A stretch of DNA of 64,000 nucleotides from Bacteroidota bacterium (GTDB lineage: Bacteria > Bacteroidota > Bacteroidia > AKYH767-A > OLB10): NCBI GenBank assembly GCA_016717325.1, contig JADKFV010000002.1:422873-486872 (forward strand), read 5' to 3'. Under the pieces are notes generated by a model. The model did no database searches. It was not told the origin of the DNA and was given only the letters and a program-made list of their open reading frames with translations. This document shows, in pieces, positions 48,763 to 58,549 of the stretch. A program made the translations under genes and the position numbers. Position 1 is the stretch's first letter. Each line of letters begins with the position of its first letter.

Positions 48763-51700
48763 ATGTATAAAAAAAATCGAAACATGCTTTATAAAAATGT
48801 AAAGGCAACTTATTTTACTGCTCTTGTGCTATTTTTTCTCATCACTAAATGTTATGGCCAGGGGTCTCCTGTTTTAACGCCTTTATTCAGCGACAATCTG
48901 GTGAGTTCGGGATGGAACCAAGTTGTTGGATTTCAATATGACTCATTGGGCCGTATGTACGTTTGGGAAAAAAGTGGTAAAGTTTGGTTTGTAGATGCCA
49001 ACGGAGTAAAGAGTACCACACCGGTAATAAACTTAAGCGATGAAGTAGGTAATTGGCGCGATCACGGGTTAAATGGATTTGCATTAGACCCAAACTTCAA
49101 TACAAATGGATACATTTATTTATATTATACTGTTGATTATTATGCATTAAAAAATAAAGGAAAACTAAACTATAGTACCACCACCAATGAATACCTTAGA
49201 GCCACAATTGTAAGGGTTACAAGATATACCTGCGATGCTGCCAATGACTTTAAAACAGCACTTATATCTACCAGATTAGTGCTTATTGGTAAAACCATTA
49301 AGGACGGAATTCCATTGCTGCATACATCGCACAGTGGAGGTTCACTTGTGTTTGGTGACGATGGTTCGTTATTGATAAGTACCGGTGATGGTTCAAGTTT
49401 CAATCAGGTGGATACAGGCAATGCAACCTCTTCATATTGGAGTAATGGTTTGTTAGATTCCATCATTCGTCCTGCCGAAAATGTGGGATCATTTCGCTCT
49501 CAAATGTTGGATTCATATAACGGAAAAATTTTAAGAGTTGATCCTGCAACAGGGATGGGATTACCTTCTAACCCTTTTTATGATCCCAATAGTCCTGATG
49601 GTCCTCAATCAAAAGTATGGTGTCTTGGTTTGCGCAATCCATTTCGTTTTACTGTAAAACGTGGCAGTGGAAGTACGGATATAACTGCCGGCCAACCGGG
49701 AGTATTAATGATAGGTGAAGTAGGCTGGCAGGTATGGGAAGAAATAAATGTATCGAAAAATGGTGGAGAGAATTTTGGCTGGCCATTTTATGAGGGGCTC
49801 ACACCACATACGGGTTATTTTTCAAGCCAGGTAAAAAATTTAGATGAACCCAATACCATCTTAGACACAGTTAACTGCGGATTAGATTTTTATCGTTTTC
49901 GGCACTTAATGATACAAGATACTTTGTCGAACGATTCTATCTTTCCTCACCCATGCGATGCTAATCAACAAATTCCGAAGTCATCACATCCATTTACACA
50001 TACAAGAGCTGCGATCGATTACAGGCATAATACTGTTGAAACACGTGTTCCTGTTTTTACAAATGGAACGGCAAATACTGTGAAGATTGATGATCCATCT
50101 TCGCCAATTGTAGGGCAACAATTTTCTGGCAATGCATCTGTAGGAGGAGTTTACAACAGTGATATTCGCCTTTCAGCTAAATATTTCAATACTTACTTTC
50201 ATGCTGATTATGGCGAAGGATGGATAAAAAATTTGAAATTGGATGGTAATAACAACATTATTTCCATAGATACTTTTGCGGCTAACTTGGGTCCGGTGGT
50301 ATATCTTACATTAAACCCAAACAATGGTTGCCTTACCTATGTTCACTACGAAAACGAAATAAGAAAAATATGCTACACAGGAGTTGTAAATTATCCTCCC
50401 TTAGCCAAAGCACAGTCAGATAAAATTTTTGGAACCTCTCCGCTCACAGTGTCTTTTGGCGATTCTTTATCATACGATCCCGATGGTCAACCATTGTCGC
50501 GAACCTGGTATTTTGGAAACGGTGATAGCTCCAATGCCAGCAATCCTTCATACATTTTTACTTCGGCCAACAACAATCCTATCACTTATACAGTAATATT
50601 GAAAGTGACTGATGCATTGGGATTGACTTCATTTGATACCACCAGGGTTTATCTCAATAATACGCCTCCTATTGTTGATATAATAACGCTGCCGGATACT
50701 TTTTTATATACTGTAAATAATTCTACAATTTTAAACTTACGTGCAAATGTATTTGATGCTCAAACGCCAACCACCGACTTGATTTACAAATGGCAAACAA
50801 CATTGTATCATAACAATCATAATCATCCCGATCCTTATGAAACAGATAAAGAAACAACGGTTGATATTTCTCCCTTAGGTTGCGATGGTGAACAATACAA
50901 TTATTCAATATCTCTAACAGTTTGCGATGCTCAGGGCTTATGCGGTAAGGCTGAAGTTTATGCTTATCCCGATTGTAATCCGGTAAGCACCTTGTTGGGA
51001 GGTTTTACTGTTTCTTCGAAAGACGTATGTCGCAACACAGATATTATTTTTACGGACACTACAAAAAATGCCACTTCATGGAAGTGGTATTTCCCTGGTG
51101 GCTATCCAAGTCAGGCTTTAACACAAAGCCCTTTAGTCAATTATAGTTCAACCGGTACTTTTCCGGTTTACCTGGTGGCAAAAAATGATTTGACGCAAGA
51201 TTCTGTGGTTCGATTAAATTATATAAAGGTAAAAAGCTTACCAACTATTACCGGAATTACAAATTATGGAAATGATACAGTTTGCGGGCCAACAAGTTTT
51301 TATATCAGAGCTATAACCACCACCACAAATCTGATATTTCAATGGTTTAAAAACGGGGTACCTTTATTTGCTGCTTTTGATGATAGTTTGCTGGTAGACT
51401 CTGCTGCTAAGTATACAGTGGTAGTTACTAATACTAATGGGTGTACCTCTTCGTTTTCGAAAACAATTTATAATGGCAGTTTGGTAACACTTTCAATAGC
51501 TACAAGCCATACCTTATATTTATGTACTTCGGTCGATAGCGCTTTGGTTTCATCAGTAAATAACCCTGCATATACTTATCAATGGTATAAAAATGGAATA
51601 GCAATTAATGGCGCCAACAATAGCAATTATTACGTTAAAAGTAAAGGTAGTTATTACCTTAAAGTAAATGCCAATGGAATTTGTACAAATAACCTTACAT

Positions 51701-52494
51701 CAAATACGCTTACATTTACAAATAGGCCAGATGTTACTTTTTCCGTTTCGGGTCCTCTTACTTTTTGCAATTATGATAGTGTAATACTTGCATCAACACC
51801 CTGTTTTGATTGTGCATACAAATGGTATAAGAATAACACCATTATTTCCAGTTATGGAACAACAAAGAGTAATTACAAAGCCACAACCAATGGTACATAT
51901 AAGGTAAAAGTAATAGATCCTCTTGGATGTAGTTTGATAAGCCCAAATTGGCAAGTAACGGTAAATCCTGTTTTCACTGTTGCACAAAGCGGGCCACTTA
52001 CTTTTTGTAACGGTGATAGTGTTAAATTAACGGTTACTTCAAATCCCGCATTCAAATACAAATGGAAAAAAGATAATGTATGGGTGCCGAATGGCGAAAC
52101 CAACAAGCTAACTATTAAAACTGCCGGTAAGTATTACTGCAGGGTTACCGACACATTGAATAATTGCGTCAACAGAACAGTATTCTACAACATAGTAATC
52201 AATTGTCGAGAAGCGGGTATGTTTGACCTTGATAATATTTCTCTGGTTCCAAATCCTACCGAAGGCATTTCTACATTATCATTTATTGCAAATACTGATG
52301 AGCAAAATGTTTTACTAAGCATCTATAATTTGCAAGGTCAAGAAGTTTGGAAAGAAAATATGTTTGTTCAATCTGGCGAAAATGGTTTTGACATCGATGC
52401 AGGTGATTTGGCAAGTGGGGTATATGAAATAAGGATAAGTGCCGGCAACGAAATTTACAAAGCAATTAAGTTTGTAAAAATGGATAAACAATAA
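48763..52494 (+). CDS. T9SS PQQ-dependent sugar dehydrogenase-like protein with Ig/PKD repeats
   Basis: 1,243 residues, intact. Signal peptide ends in ITKCYGQ; either Met1 or Met8 (48784) may start it. Residues about 30-540 repeat the propeller of the previous gene (WRDHGLNGFALDPNF, HTSHSGGSLVFGDDGSLL, CLGLRNPFRFTV, IGEVGWQVWEEINV, GWPFYEGLT). A PKD domain follows (FGDSLSYDPDGQPLSRTWYF), then a second PKD-like unit (VSSKDVCRNTDIIFTDTT) and about four Ig-like repeats marked by W(Y/F)KNG (FQWFKNGVPL, YQWYKNGIAI, YKWYKNNTII, YKWKKDNVWV). The chain ends in a T9SS domain (LVPNPTEGISTLSF ... LASGVYEIRISAG ... AIKFVKM). The gene pair is a tandem duplication 67 bp apart, followed by a strong terminator. 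Confidence 0.88.
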   Translation: MYKKNRNMLYKNVKATYFTALVLFFLITKCYGQGSPVLTPLFSDNLVSSGWNQVVGFQYDSLGRMYVWEKSGKVWFVDANGVKSTTPVINLSDEVGNWRDHGLNGFALDPNFNTNGYIYLYYTVDYYALKNKGKLNYSTTTNEYLRATIVRVTRYTCDAANDFKTALISTRLVLIGKTIKDGIPLLHTSHSGGSLVFGDDGSLLISTGDGSSFNQVDTGNATSSYWSNGLLDSIIRPAENVGSFRSQMLDSYNGKILRVDPATGMGLPSNPFYDPNSPDGPQSKVWCLGLRNPFRFTVKRGSGSTDITAGQPGVLMIGEVGWQVWEEINVSKNGGENFGWPFYEGLTPHTGYFSSQVKNLDEPNTILDTVNCGLDFYRFRHLMIQDTLSNDSIFPHPCDANQQIPKSSHPFTHTRAAIDYRHNTVETRVPVFTNGTANTVKIDDPSSPIVGQQFSGNASVGGVYNSDIRLSAKYFNTYFHADYGEGWIKNLKLDGNNNIISIDTFAANLGPVVYLTLNPNNGCLTYVHYENEIRKICYTGVVNYPPLAKAQSDKIFGTSPLTVSFGDSLSYDPDGQPLSRTWYFGNGDSSNASNPSYIFTSANNNPITYTVILKVTDALGLTSFDTTRVYLNNTPPIVDIITLPDTFLYTVNNSTILNLRANVFDAQTPTTDLIYKWQTTLYHNNHNHPDPYETDKETTVDISPLGCDGEQYNYSISLTVCDAQGLCGKAEVYAYPDCNPVSTLLGGFTVSSKDVCRNTDIIFTDTTKNATSWKWYFPGGYPSQALTQSPLVNYSSTGTFPVYLVAKNDLTQDSVVRLNYIKVKSLPTITGITNYGNDTVCGPTSFYIRAITTTTNLIFQWFKNGVPLFAAFDDSLLVDSAAKYTVVVTNTNGCTSSFSKTIYNGSLVTLSIATSHTLYLCTSVDSALVSSVNNPAYTYQWYKNGIAINGANNSNYYVKSKGSYYLKVNANGICTNNLTSNTLTFTNRPDVTFSVSGPLTFCNYDSVILASTPCFDCAYKWYKNNTIISSYGTTKSNYKATTNGTYKVKVIDPLGCSLISPNWQVTVNPVFTVAQSGPLTFCNGDSVKLTVTSNPAFKYKWKKDNVWVPNGETNKLTIKTAGKYYCRVTDTLNNCVNRTVFYNIVINCREAGMFDLDNISLVPNPTEGISTLSFIANTDEQNVLLSIYNLQGQEVWKENMFVQSGENGFDIDAGDLASGVYEIRISAGNEIYKAIKFVKMDKQ

Positions 52495-52520
52495 ATTTCA
52501 GTATTGAAGAAAAAAAGAAA

Positions 52521-52548
52521 GGCAGCAAATTATTTGTTGCCTTTTTTT
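52521..52548. terminator. Terminator between the sugar-dehydrogenase-like gene and speB
   Basis: A 10-bp stem (GGCAGCAAAT at 52521-52530 with ATTTGTTGCC at 52532-52541, one G-T pair) with a T7 tail, preceded by an A-rich stretch, so it can also serve the minus-strand speB. Confidence 0.85.
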
Positions 52549-53440
52549 ATTTGGTTTCCAAATAGCCTATAAGTCTGTAAGCCAATTTTGCTAAAGTATA
52601 TTCACTCAAAATAGTCCCTTTCATAGGTGCGCATTCAACAATATCGAAGCCGACAACATTTTTTGTTTTTATAACTTTCTTTAAAAAGGTTAAAGTTTCT
52701 TCCCAAAACAAACCGCGGGGTTCTGCCGTACCAACAGCCGGCATTATCGAAGGATCGAAGCCATCAGCATCAATTGTAAGGTAAACATTTTCGGTTAAAT
52801 CTTTCACTGCATTCTTCATCCAGTTTTTATTGCTGCGCACATCATGGGCGTAATAGGTATGAATGTTTTTCGATTTTTTTATCAGTTCTGCTTCTTCTAT
52901 GCACTGAGCCCTAATACCTATCTGCACAAGATTTAATCCCATATCGTGAACACGATGCATTACACTTGCGTGTGAAAACTTATTGTTATGATAGGTATCG
53001 CGCAAATCGCTGTGTGCATCTATTTGCAGCACGCTAAGATTTTTATATTTTGCTGCATAAGCTTTTACAAAACCATAAGTAACTGTATGTTCGGCACCTA
53101 ACGACACAACATATTTTTTATCGTTGAGCAACCGTGTAGTTTCCTGCTCAATATAATCTACCGCTTTGGCATCTACTTTATTTTTAAAATCCAATGGAGG
53201 TAAAGTTGAAATGACAAATTTGCGAAAAGTTTCGATGCCCAATTCCTCGTCATACAATTCTACAAATTGCGAAGCCTTAACCATTGCGCCCGGTCCTTTA
53301 GCACTGCCTGCCAAATAGGAGGATGTATGTTCGTAAGGCACTTGTTGTATTACATACTTAGATGATGAGTAGTCGTAATATTTTTTTTCTTCAATGCCCA
53401 GAAAATTGTCTTTGGTCGATAGTGATTTTAAAGCAGCCAT
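52547..53440 (-). CDS. speB: Agmatinase / ureohydrolase family protein
   Basis: 297 residues. Ureohydrolases split agmatine (or arginine and related guanidino compounds) into urea and an amine at a two-Mn2+ centre. Seen: SLGAEHTVTYG (first His), VLQIDAHSDLRDTY (Asp-His-Asp ligands), YLTIDADGFDPS (the Asp-x-Asp-x-x-Asp pattern) and VVGFDIVECAP near the C-terminus. Length fits agmatinase. Substrate choice between agmatine and other guanidines is not settled by sequence; agmatinase is the usual call. It follows sucC by 30 bp in the same direction, so it may be read from the sucC promoter. Confidence 0.9.
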   Translation of the reverse strand: MAALKSLSTKDNFLGIEEKKYYDYSSSKYVIQQVPYEHTSSYLAGSAKGPGAMVKASQFVELYDEELGIETFRKFVISTLPPLDFKNKVDAKAVDYIEQETTRLLNDKKYVVSLGAEHTVTYGFVKAYAAKYKNLSVLQIDAHSDLRDTYHNNKFSHASVMHRVHDMGLNLVQIGIRAQCIEEAELIKKSKNIHTYYAHDVRSNKNWMKNAVKDLTENVYLTIDADGFDPSIMPAVGTAEPRGLFWEETLTFLKKVIKTKNVVGFDIVECAPMKGTILSEYTLAKLAYRLIGYLETK

Positions 53441-53470
53441 TTTTTTAAATTATGAATTTTGAAAAAAAAA

Positions 53471-54680
53471 TTATGCAAGCACTTTTGCAACCAAATCGGC
53501 TGCTTCTTTTAATTGAATTGCTGAGTAAACTTTGAGCCCGCTTTCATCAATTATTTTTTTTGCTTCTTCCGCATTTGTTCCTTGAAGGCGTATGATGATT
53601 GGAACTTTTATTTCACCAATGTTTTTGTATGCATCTACTATGCCTTGTGCCACGCGGTCGCAACGAACTATACCACCAAAAATATTAACCAGAATGGCTT
53701 TTACATTTGGGTCTTTCAAAATAATACGAAATGCTTTTTCTACACGTGCTGCATTTGCAGTACCACCAACATCCAAAAAGTTGGCAGGGTCGCCACCGGC
53801 AAGTTTTATAATATCCATAGTGGCCATGGCAAGTCCGGCACCATTTACCATACAGCCCACATTACCATCCAACTTCACATAGTTCAGTTCGTTTTCGCTT
53901 GCTTCTACTTCTGTTGGGTCTTCTTCCATTTTATCGCGCAGCGCTTCGTAACTTGGGTGACGAAATAATCCGTTATCATCCAGCGTAACTTTAGCATCGA
54001 CTGCAATTATTTTATCGTCACTGGTTTTGAAAAGAGGATTTATTTCGAACATGGCAGAATCTGTTTGCACATAACAATTGTAAAGTGCCACCACAAATTT
54101 TACCATTTCCTTAAAAGCGTTGCCGCTGAGGCCAAGGTTGAAAGCAATATTACGTGCCTGAAATGATTGAAGGCCAACAGAAGGGTCAACTTCTTCTTTG
54201 AAAATCAAATGAGGTGTGTTATGTGCAACATCCTCTATATTCATACCACCTTCTGTTGAGTACATAATTATGTTACGTCCTGTATTGCGGTTAAGCAACA
54301 CACTCATATAAAACTCTTTTGTTGGGTTTGGACCTGGATAATAAACATCCTGAGCAATGAGCACTTTGTTTACTTTTTGCCTGCATCGCCCGTTTGAATT
54401 GTAACCAACACATTGCCCAAAATATTTTTGTAATGGTGCGCACATCATCCATCGATTTTGCAACCTGAACGCCACGCTGTTCGGTGCCGGCAATTTTTCC
54501 TTTGCCACGACCACCTGCATGTATTTGAGATTTTACTACCCAATACTTTGTGCCCGTTTGTTTTGTCAATTCCTCGGCTGCTGCAATTGCACCTTCAACA
54601 GTATCGGCAACTATACCTTCTTGTATAGCCACACCAAAACTCTTTAGTATTTCTTTTCCCTGATATTCGTGTAAATTCAT
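53471..54680 (-). CDS. sucC: Succinyl-CoA synthetase (ADP-forming) beta subunit, two frame breaks
   Basis: About 403 residues when two missing A are restored, at T5 54425-54429 and T5 54374-54378 on the plus strand. The restored sequence runs ...DDVRTITK, then NILGNVLVTIQTGDAGKK, then VNKVLIAQDVYYPGPNPTKEFY. Catalyses the reversible ATP-forming cleavage of succinyl-CoA in the TCA cycle with SucD. Seen: start ATG 54680 with MNLHEYQGKEILKSFGV, the ATP-grasp segment VVKSQIHAGGRGKGKIAGT, MFEINPLF (metal-binding Glu/Asn), MATMDIIKLAGGDPANFLDVGG, and VNIFGGIVRCD. Housekeeping gene with nothing lost but two bases, so the breaks are best read as sequence error. sucD is not in this window. Confidence 0.88.
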
Positions 54681-54701
54681 AATCCTTTTTTTTAAGTGGC
54701 G

Positions 54702-54731
54702 CAAAAATAGATATATCAATCGAATGGCAAA
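54702..54731 (-). promoter_or_regulatory. Promoter of sucC
   Basis: On the minus strand TTTG (54731-54728), 18 bp, TATTTTTG (54709-54702), with the sucC ATG 22 bp further on. Confidence 0.6.
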
Positions 54732-55155
54732 GGGATATTTATTTTAAACGGTTGATAATAAATGCTACTGTTTTTCAAAATTATCTTCTTCCATTTATTC
54801 AATCTATTTTTTATCTCAGCAAAAAAAAGATCAATTATATTGAAACACTCTCCTATTAAAATCACTTTATGAGAAAAAAGTTAAGCAGCATATTGATTTC
54901 GATTTTTAGGATTGCAAGATTTGGATGCAATGAATTGGTGACAATTCGATGTGAGTATAGCACTCAAAATTTAAGGATACAGCATATTATTAAATCCCCA
55001 TTCCAAAATTATTCACTATTATTTCTTGTAATTTACGATTGTAAAAGGCTTAAACGAATCGCCATTAATTTCGAATGTAAAATAGTGAAACGTAAAAATT
55101 GAAGCCTAAAAACAATTTATATTTTTTATAATTTTATGGTTTACCCTTTTCAAAA
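54732..55155. other. Gap without supported genes
   Basis: AT-rich. A 77-codon plus-strand frame (54869-55102) starts MRKKLSSILISIFRI but has no recognisable domain, no convincing promoter, and a Cys/Ile-heavy composition like translated intergenic DNA; I do not call it. Nothing else seen. Confidence 0.4.
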
Positions 55156-57174
55156 CTAAGGGCTCTTTTTTGCATTCAATTGATTGTATGCGTAATCGCG
55201 TGCAGTAATGGCACCGGTGTTATTGGGTTCCAGCTGCAACACCATCGAAAAATCACGATAGGCTTTTTCCCATTCTTTTCGATCAAGATAAACAGAACCA
55301 CGATTGAAATAGGAGTGAGGTGTTGTAGGATTGAGTTCTATTGCCTTATTGTAATCAGCGATTGCGCTATCTATTTTTCCCACTTTTACATATATAGGCC
55401 CACGTGAAGCATATGCTCCACCATGTTTTGGATTTAGTTTTATAGCTACGTTGCAATCCTCTAATGCTTTTTCCCACTGTTCAAGAGAGTTATATACAAA
55501 AGCACGATTTAGGTATGCCAACGGAAAAGCAGGATCGATTTTTATCGATTGATTATAATCAGCTAACGCTTTATCCCATTGTTTCAGGTTTACATAAATG
55601 TTTCCCCGATTCGAATAAGCCAGAGAATTTTTTGCCTCTATCTCTATAGATTTAGTATAGTCCTCTAATCCTTTTTGCCAATTGCCAAGGCTCTTGTATG
55701 CAAAACCGCGGTTGGTATACGCTAATGCATACCGAGGGTCAACTTCAGCCGCTTTTGTTAAGTCAGCAATTGCATTTTCATATTGTCGGAGTTCATTATA
55801 AATTTTACCTCTGTTAACATGAGCACGAGCTTTGTTGGGTGATTTTTTTATAATGTCGGACCACAAGGAAAAGTCGCTTTTCCATACAATGTTGCGTTGG
55901 TACGTAAGTGCAGAATTGAACAAAATGATAACTCCAAAAATGGCTAGAGCTATGTTCATGTTTTTATTTTTTAGCAAGGCAAAAACGCCTGCAACAAAGG
56001 CCAGAAAAAAACCTACTGATGGCATATAAGTACGGTGCTCAAATATTAAATCTGAGATTGGAATAATACTTGACTCTATAACATTGGTAAGAAAAAACCA
56101 AAATATACCGAAAGAAATAATTCTATTTTTGTTGAATAACCATATTCCCCAAACCAATATTGCTACCAACGCTACAAAACTAATGATGGTTTTTATTTCG
56201 AAAAAACCTGAAGATAAACGGATGTCATAATCGAAATTTTGGTTGATGGGTAAAAACAAAAGTTGTATATATTTCAACAGTACATAAAATTGAGTGAACA
56301 AATAGTTTGTAGATGATATTTCGGTAAAATCATTGTAAACATCGGGCGGCAAAGGTTTAAGAACATTGAGCGAAAACTTATTGGCTACAAAAAAAATGAA
56401 GCCCACACAAGTTAATAAAAATATGGCAATGTGTGATCGACTAAGATTAATTGTAAATTTAGGCGATTGAAGAAAAAATAGCTCAACTAATACAATGGCA
56501 AATGGTAATGTAAAAGCATTTTCTTTTGTAAACATTGCCAATATGGCTGTCAACAAAGCCCCGGCAAAGCAAGCAAATCTTGTCACATTGTTTCGTGTTA
56601 CCCTCCCTTGTACGTATAGTGTTATGGTTAGTAAATAGAACAATGTAACTAACGATGCTAATCGTTGTACTATATATGTTACCGATTGAGTTGCCAACGG
56701 ATGTGAAACAAAAAGTAATGCTGCTACCAAGGCAAATATCCTTTTATGGTGGTTGGTAGCTGTTTCTTTAAGGGCATTCGTTGTAAATATTAATGTAGTT
56801 ATCCAAAAAACCAACAGTGCATTAAGAATATGAATTATAATATTTACAAGGTGATAACCCCATACATTTTCTTTCCCAAAATGATAATTGACTGCAAAAG
56901 AAAGATAAGAAACAAAGCGGCTGTGATTATAATTCCAAATAGCATTTATGTCCGATAATTTTTGAATTTGATTATTGTTGGTGATACTTGGAATATCATC
57001 GACATGAAAACTACAATCGAACGAATTGGAATAGATAACTGCTCCCAACAATATGATAAGTGAAATGGCAAAAATATTAAAATAGTATTTTTTTAAGGAA
57101 GGTGCCTTTGGCTCAGTATTTTGTTTGCCGATTTTCTTTTCAGGTACAGCCGTTTTTATTTTATTTTTTTTCAT
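55156..57174 (-). CDS. TMTC-like membrane protein with C-terminal TPR repeats
   Basis: 672 residues. A lysine-rich cytoplasmic N-terminus is followed by about 11 hydrophobic spans (residues 30-420). A first loop reads FDCSFHVDDIPSITNN, with the paired acidic residues (VDD) typical of GT-C glycosyltransferase folds, and FVSYLSFAVNYHFGKENVWGYHLVNIIIH matches the TMTC/PMT pattern (its parts SYLSFAVNYHFG and GYHLVNIIIH). Residues about 430-665 are seven TPRs (repeated ALAYTNRGFAY-, SLAYSNRGNIY-, PLAYLNRAFVY-type units). Eukaryotic TMTCs are O-mannosyltransferases; a bacterial sugar-transfer role is inferred. The adjoining glycosyltransferase cluster is divergent but supports glycan work. Confidence 0.8.
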   Translation of the reverse strand: MKKNKIKTAVPEKKIGKQNTEPKAPSLKKYYFNIFAISLIILLGAVIYSNSFDCSFHVDDIPSITNNNQIQKLSDINAIWNYNHSRFVSYLSFAVNYHFGKENVWGYHLVNIIIHILNALLVFWITTLIFTTNALKETATNHHKRIFALVAALLFVSHPLATQSVTYIVQRLASLVTLFYLLTITLYVQGRVTRNNVTRFACFAGALLTAILAMFTKENAFTLPFAIVLVELFFLQSPKFTINLSRSHIAIFLLTCVGFIFFVANKFSLNVLKPLPPDVYNDFTEISSTNYLFTQFYVLLKYIQLLFLPINQNFDYDIRLSSGFFEIKTIISFVALVAILVWGIWLFNKNRIISFGIFWFFLTNVIESSIIPISDLIFEHRTYMPSVGFFLAFVAGVFALLKNKNMNIALAIFGVIILFNSALTYQRNIVWKSDFSLWSDIIKKSPNKARAHVNRGKIYNELRQYENAIADLTKAAEVDPRYALAYTNRGFAYKSLGNWQKGLEDYTKSIEIEAKNSLAYSNRGNIYVNLKQWDKALADYNQSIKIDPAFPLAYLNRAFVYNSLEQWEKALEDCNVAIKLNPKHGGAYASRGPIYVKVGKIDSAIADYNKAIELNPTTPHSYFNRGSVYLDRKEWEKAYRDFSMVLQLEPNNTGAITARDYAYNQLNAKKSP

Positions 57175-57189
57175 TTTTAATTATTGTTG

Positions 57190-57211
57190 TTGCGCCTGAA
57201 AAGGTGCAACA
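57190..57211 (-). promoter_or_regulatory. Leader hairpin before the TMTC-like gene
   Basis: GTTGCGCC/GGTGCAAC, an 8-bp stem with one G-T pair and a 6-base loop, 16 bp before the ATG on the minus strand. Could affect translation initiation or be an operator; no family recognised. Confidence 0.35.
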
Positions 57212-57556
57212 TAAAGAGATAAATTTTTGAGTCGTCAACATAAATATTTTCGGCCCGCAAAAAAATTGAGGAACAAACTTACAATATTACCATTAAATGC
57301 ATAGTTGTTTTTTTATTTTTTATGTGGAATAAGTAGTTCTATCGAGCATAATATTATGATAGCGCTGCAAATTATATTGGCAAACGGCAGCTGTTACACT
57401 GTATCTTGCAAATCGAGGTAGTAAATAATCGATTGCAAGTTAGCTAATGACAATATTTTAATATTTGCGAAACTTTTGGCAAAATCTATGCACAAATGTT
57501 TGATTTATTTTTAGGTTGATTTAAATACTTTTGTGGCACATCAACAAAAAATAATT
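57212..57556. other. Divergent intergenic region upstream of the GT2 cluster
   Basis: No gene. Contains TACTTTTG at 57526-57533, a -7 match 24 bp before the GT2 ATG at 57557, with TTTG at 57499-57502 somewhat too far (23 bp) to be an ideal -33. Confidence 0.45.
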
Positions 57557-58489
57557 ATGAAAATTGCTGTAATAATTCCTTGTTACAATGTTGCTGCTCA
57601 TATTGAATCGGTGGTTGAAAAAATACCAGATAACATCGATTGGATAATAGCGGTGAACGATTGTTCGAAAGATGATACTGCAAATATTCTACTTAAACTC
57701 GCCAAGCATAGTAAGAGGATAATTTATCTGCAACACGAAAAAAATCAAGGCGTAGGTGCTGCTATGCTAACAGGGTATAGAAAATCCATGGAACTCAAAG
57801 CCGATATTTCAATGAAAATGGATGGTGATGGTCAAATGGATGCCAGCTATATTCCGGCCCTGATAAAACCTCTGTTGGAAGATAAGGCAGATTTTACCAA
57901 GGGCAATCGATTTCACAATTTGAGGGCATTGCAACGAATGCCTATTAGCAGGCGCTTAGGTAACACCGGTCTAAGTTTTATTATAAAAGCTTCATCGGGA
58001 TATTGGAATACTTTTGATCCTACAAACGGATTCACTGCCATTAAAAACGAAACATTAATGGAGATGGATTTATACAGAATTCACAAACGATATTATTTTG
58101 AAACTTCAATGCTGATTGAGTTATACTACCGCAGCGCAGTTGTAAAGGATATACCTATGCATGCAAATTATGGTGAAGAAATTTCGGGCTTATCGAGTAC
58201 CAGAGTTTTTTTTGAATTCCCCCCAAAGTTGTTGTATGCCTTTATCAGGCGATTGTTACTCAAGTATTTTTTATACGAATTTAATGTGGCCTCCATATAT
58301 TTGCTTACCGGCCTGCCTATGTTTTGTTATGGCCTTGCATTTGGAATTAAAAACTACTTAAAGTACACGAGTATAAGTATGCCTGCACCTACAGGTACCG
58401 TAATAATTCCAACACTATTAATTATACTTGGGTTTCAGCTTTTGCTTTCGGGCGTGAGTTACGATATAAGTAATTATCCAAAGAAATAA
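57557..58489 (+). CDS. Family 2 glycosyltransferase, DPM-like, with C-terminal membrane segments
   Basis: 310 residues from ATG 57557 (MKIAVIIPCYNVAAHIESVV). Seen: GT-A nucleotide-binding start, WIIAVNDCSKDDTA, NQGVGAAMLTGYRKSMELKADISMKMDGDGQMD (key parts QGVGAAMLTGY and the metal-binding DGDGQMD), and FTKGNRF. All are typical of the dolichyl/undecaprenyl-phosphate sugar transferase branch. Two hydrophobic spans follow at about 240-300 (YLLTGLPMFCYGLAF and VIIPTLLIILGFQLL), anchoring it in the inner membrane. Probably loads a sugar on a lipid carrier for surface glycan synthesis. An upstream in-frame GTG (57533) overlaps the promoter. First gene of a four-gene GT2 run. Confidence 0.87.
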   Translation: MKIAVIIPCYNVAAHIESVVEKIPDNIDWIIAVNDCSKDDTANILLKLAKHSKRIIYLQHEKNQGVGAAMLTGYRKSMELKADISMKMDGDGQMDASYIPALIKPLLEDKADFTKGNRFHNLRALQRMPISRRLGNTGLSFIIKASSGYWNTFDPTNGFTAIKNETLMEMDLYRIHKRYYFETSMLIELYYRSAVVKDIPMHANYGEEISGLSSTRVFFEFPPKLLYAFIRRLLLKYFLYEFNVASIYLLTGLPMFCYGLAFGIKNYLKYTSISMPAPTGTVIIPTLLIILGFQLLLSGVSYDISNYPKK

Positions 58490-58549
58490 TGCAAGCTAAT
58501 TATACGGGGTTGCGAGTGGCAAATATTTTTTATTTAACAGCCTGATGAC

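Noticed and set aside
54374..54429. Programmed ribosomal frameshifting in sucC
   Set aside because: Two consecutive shifts in the same direction in a TCA-cycle enzyme have no known precedent, and many similar homopolymer breaks occur in the window.
54869..55102. 77-codon plus-strand open frame
   Set aside because: No domain, no promoter, composition like translated AT-rich intergenic DNA.
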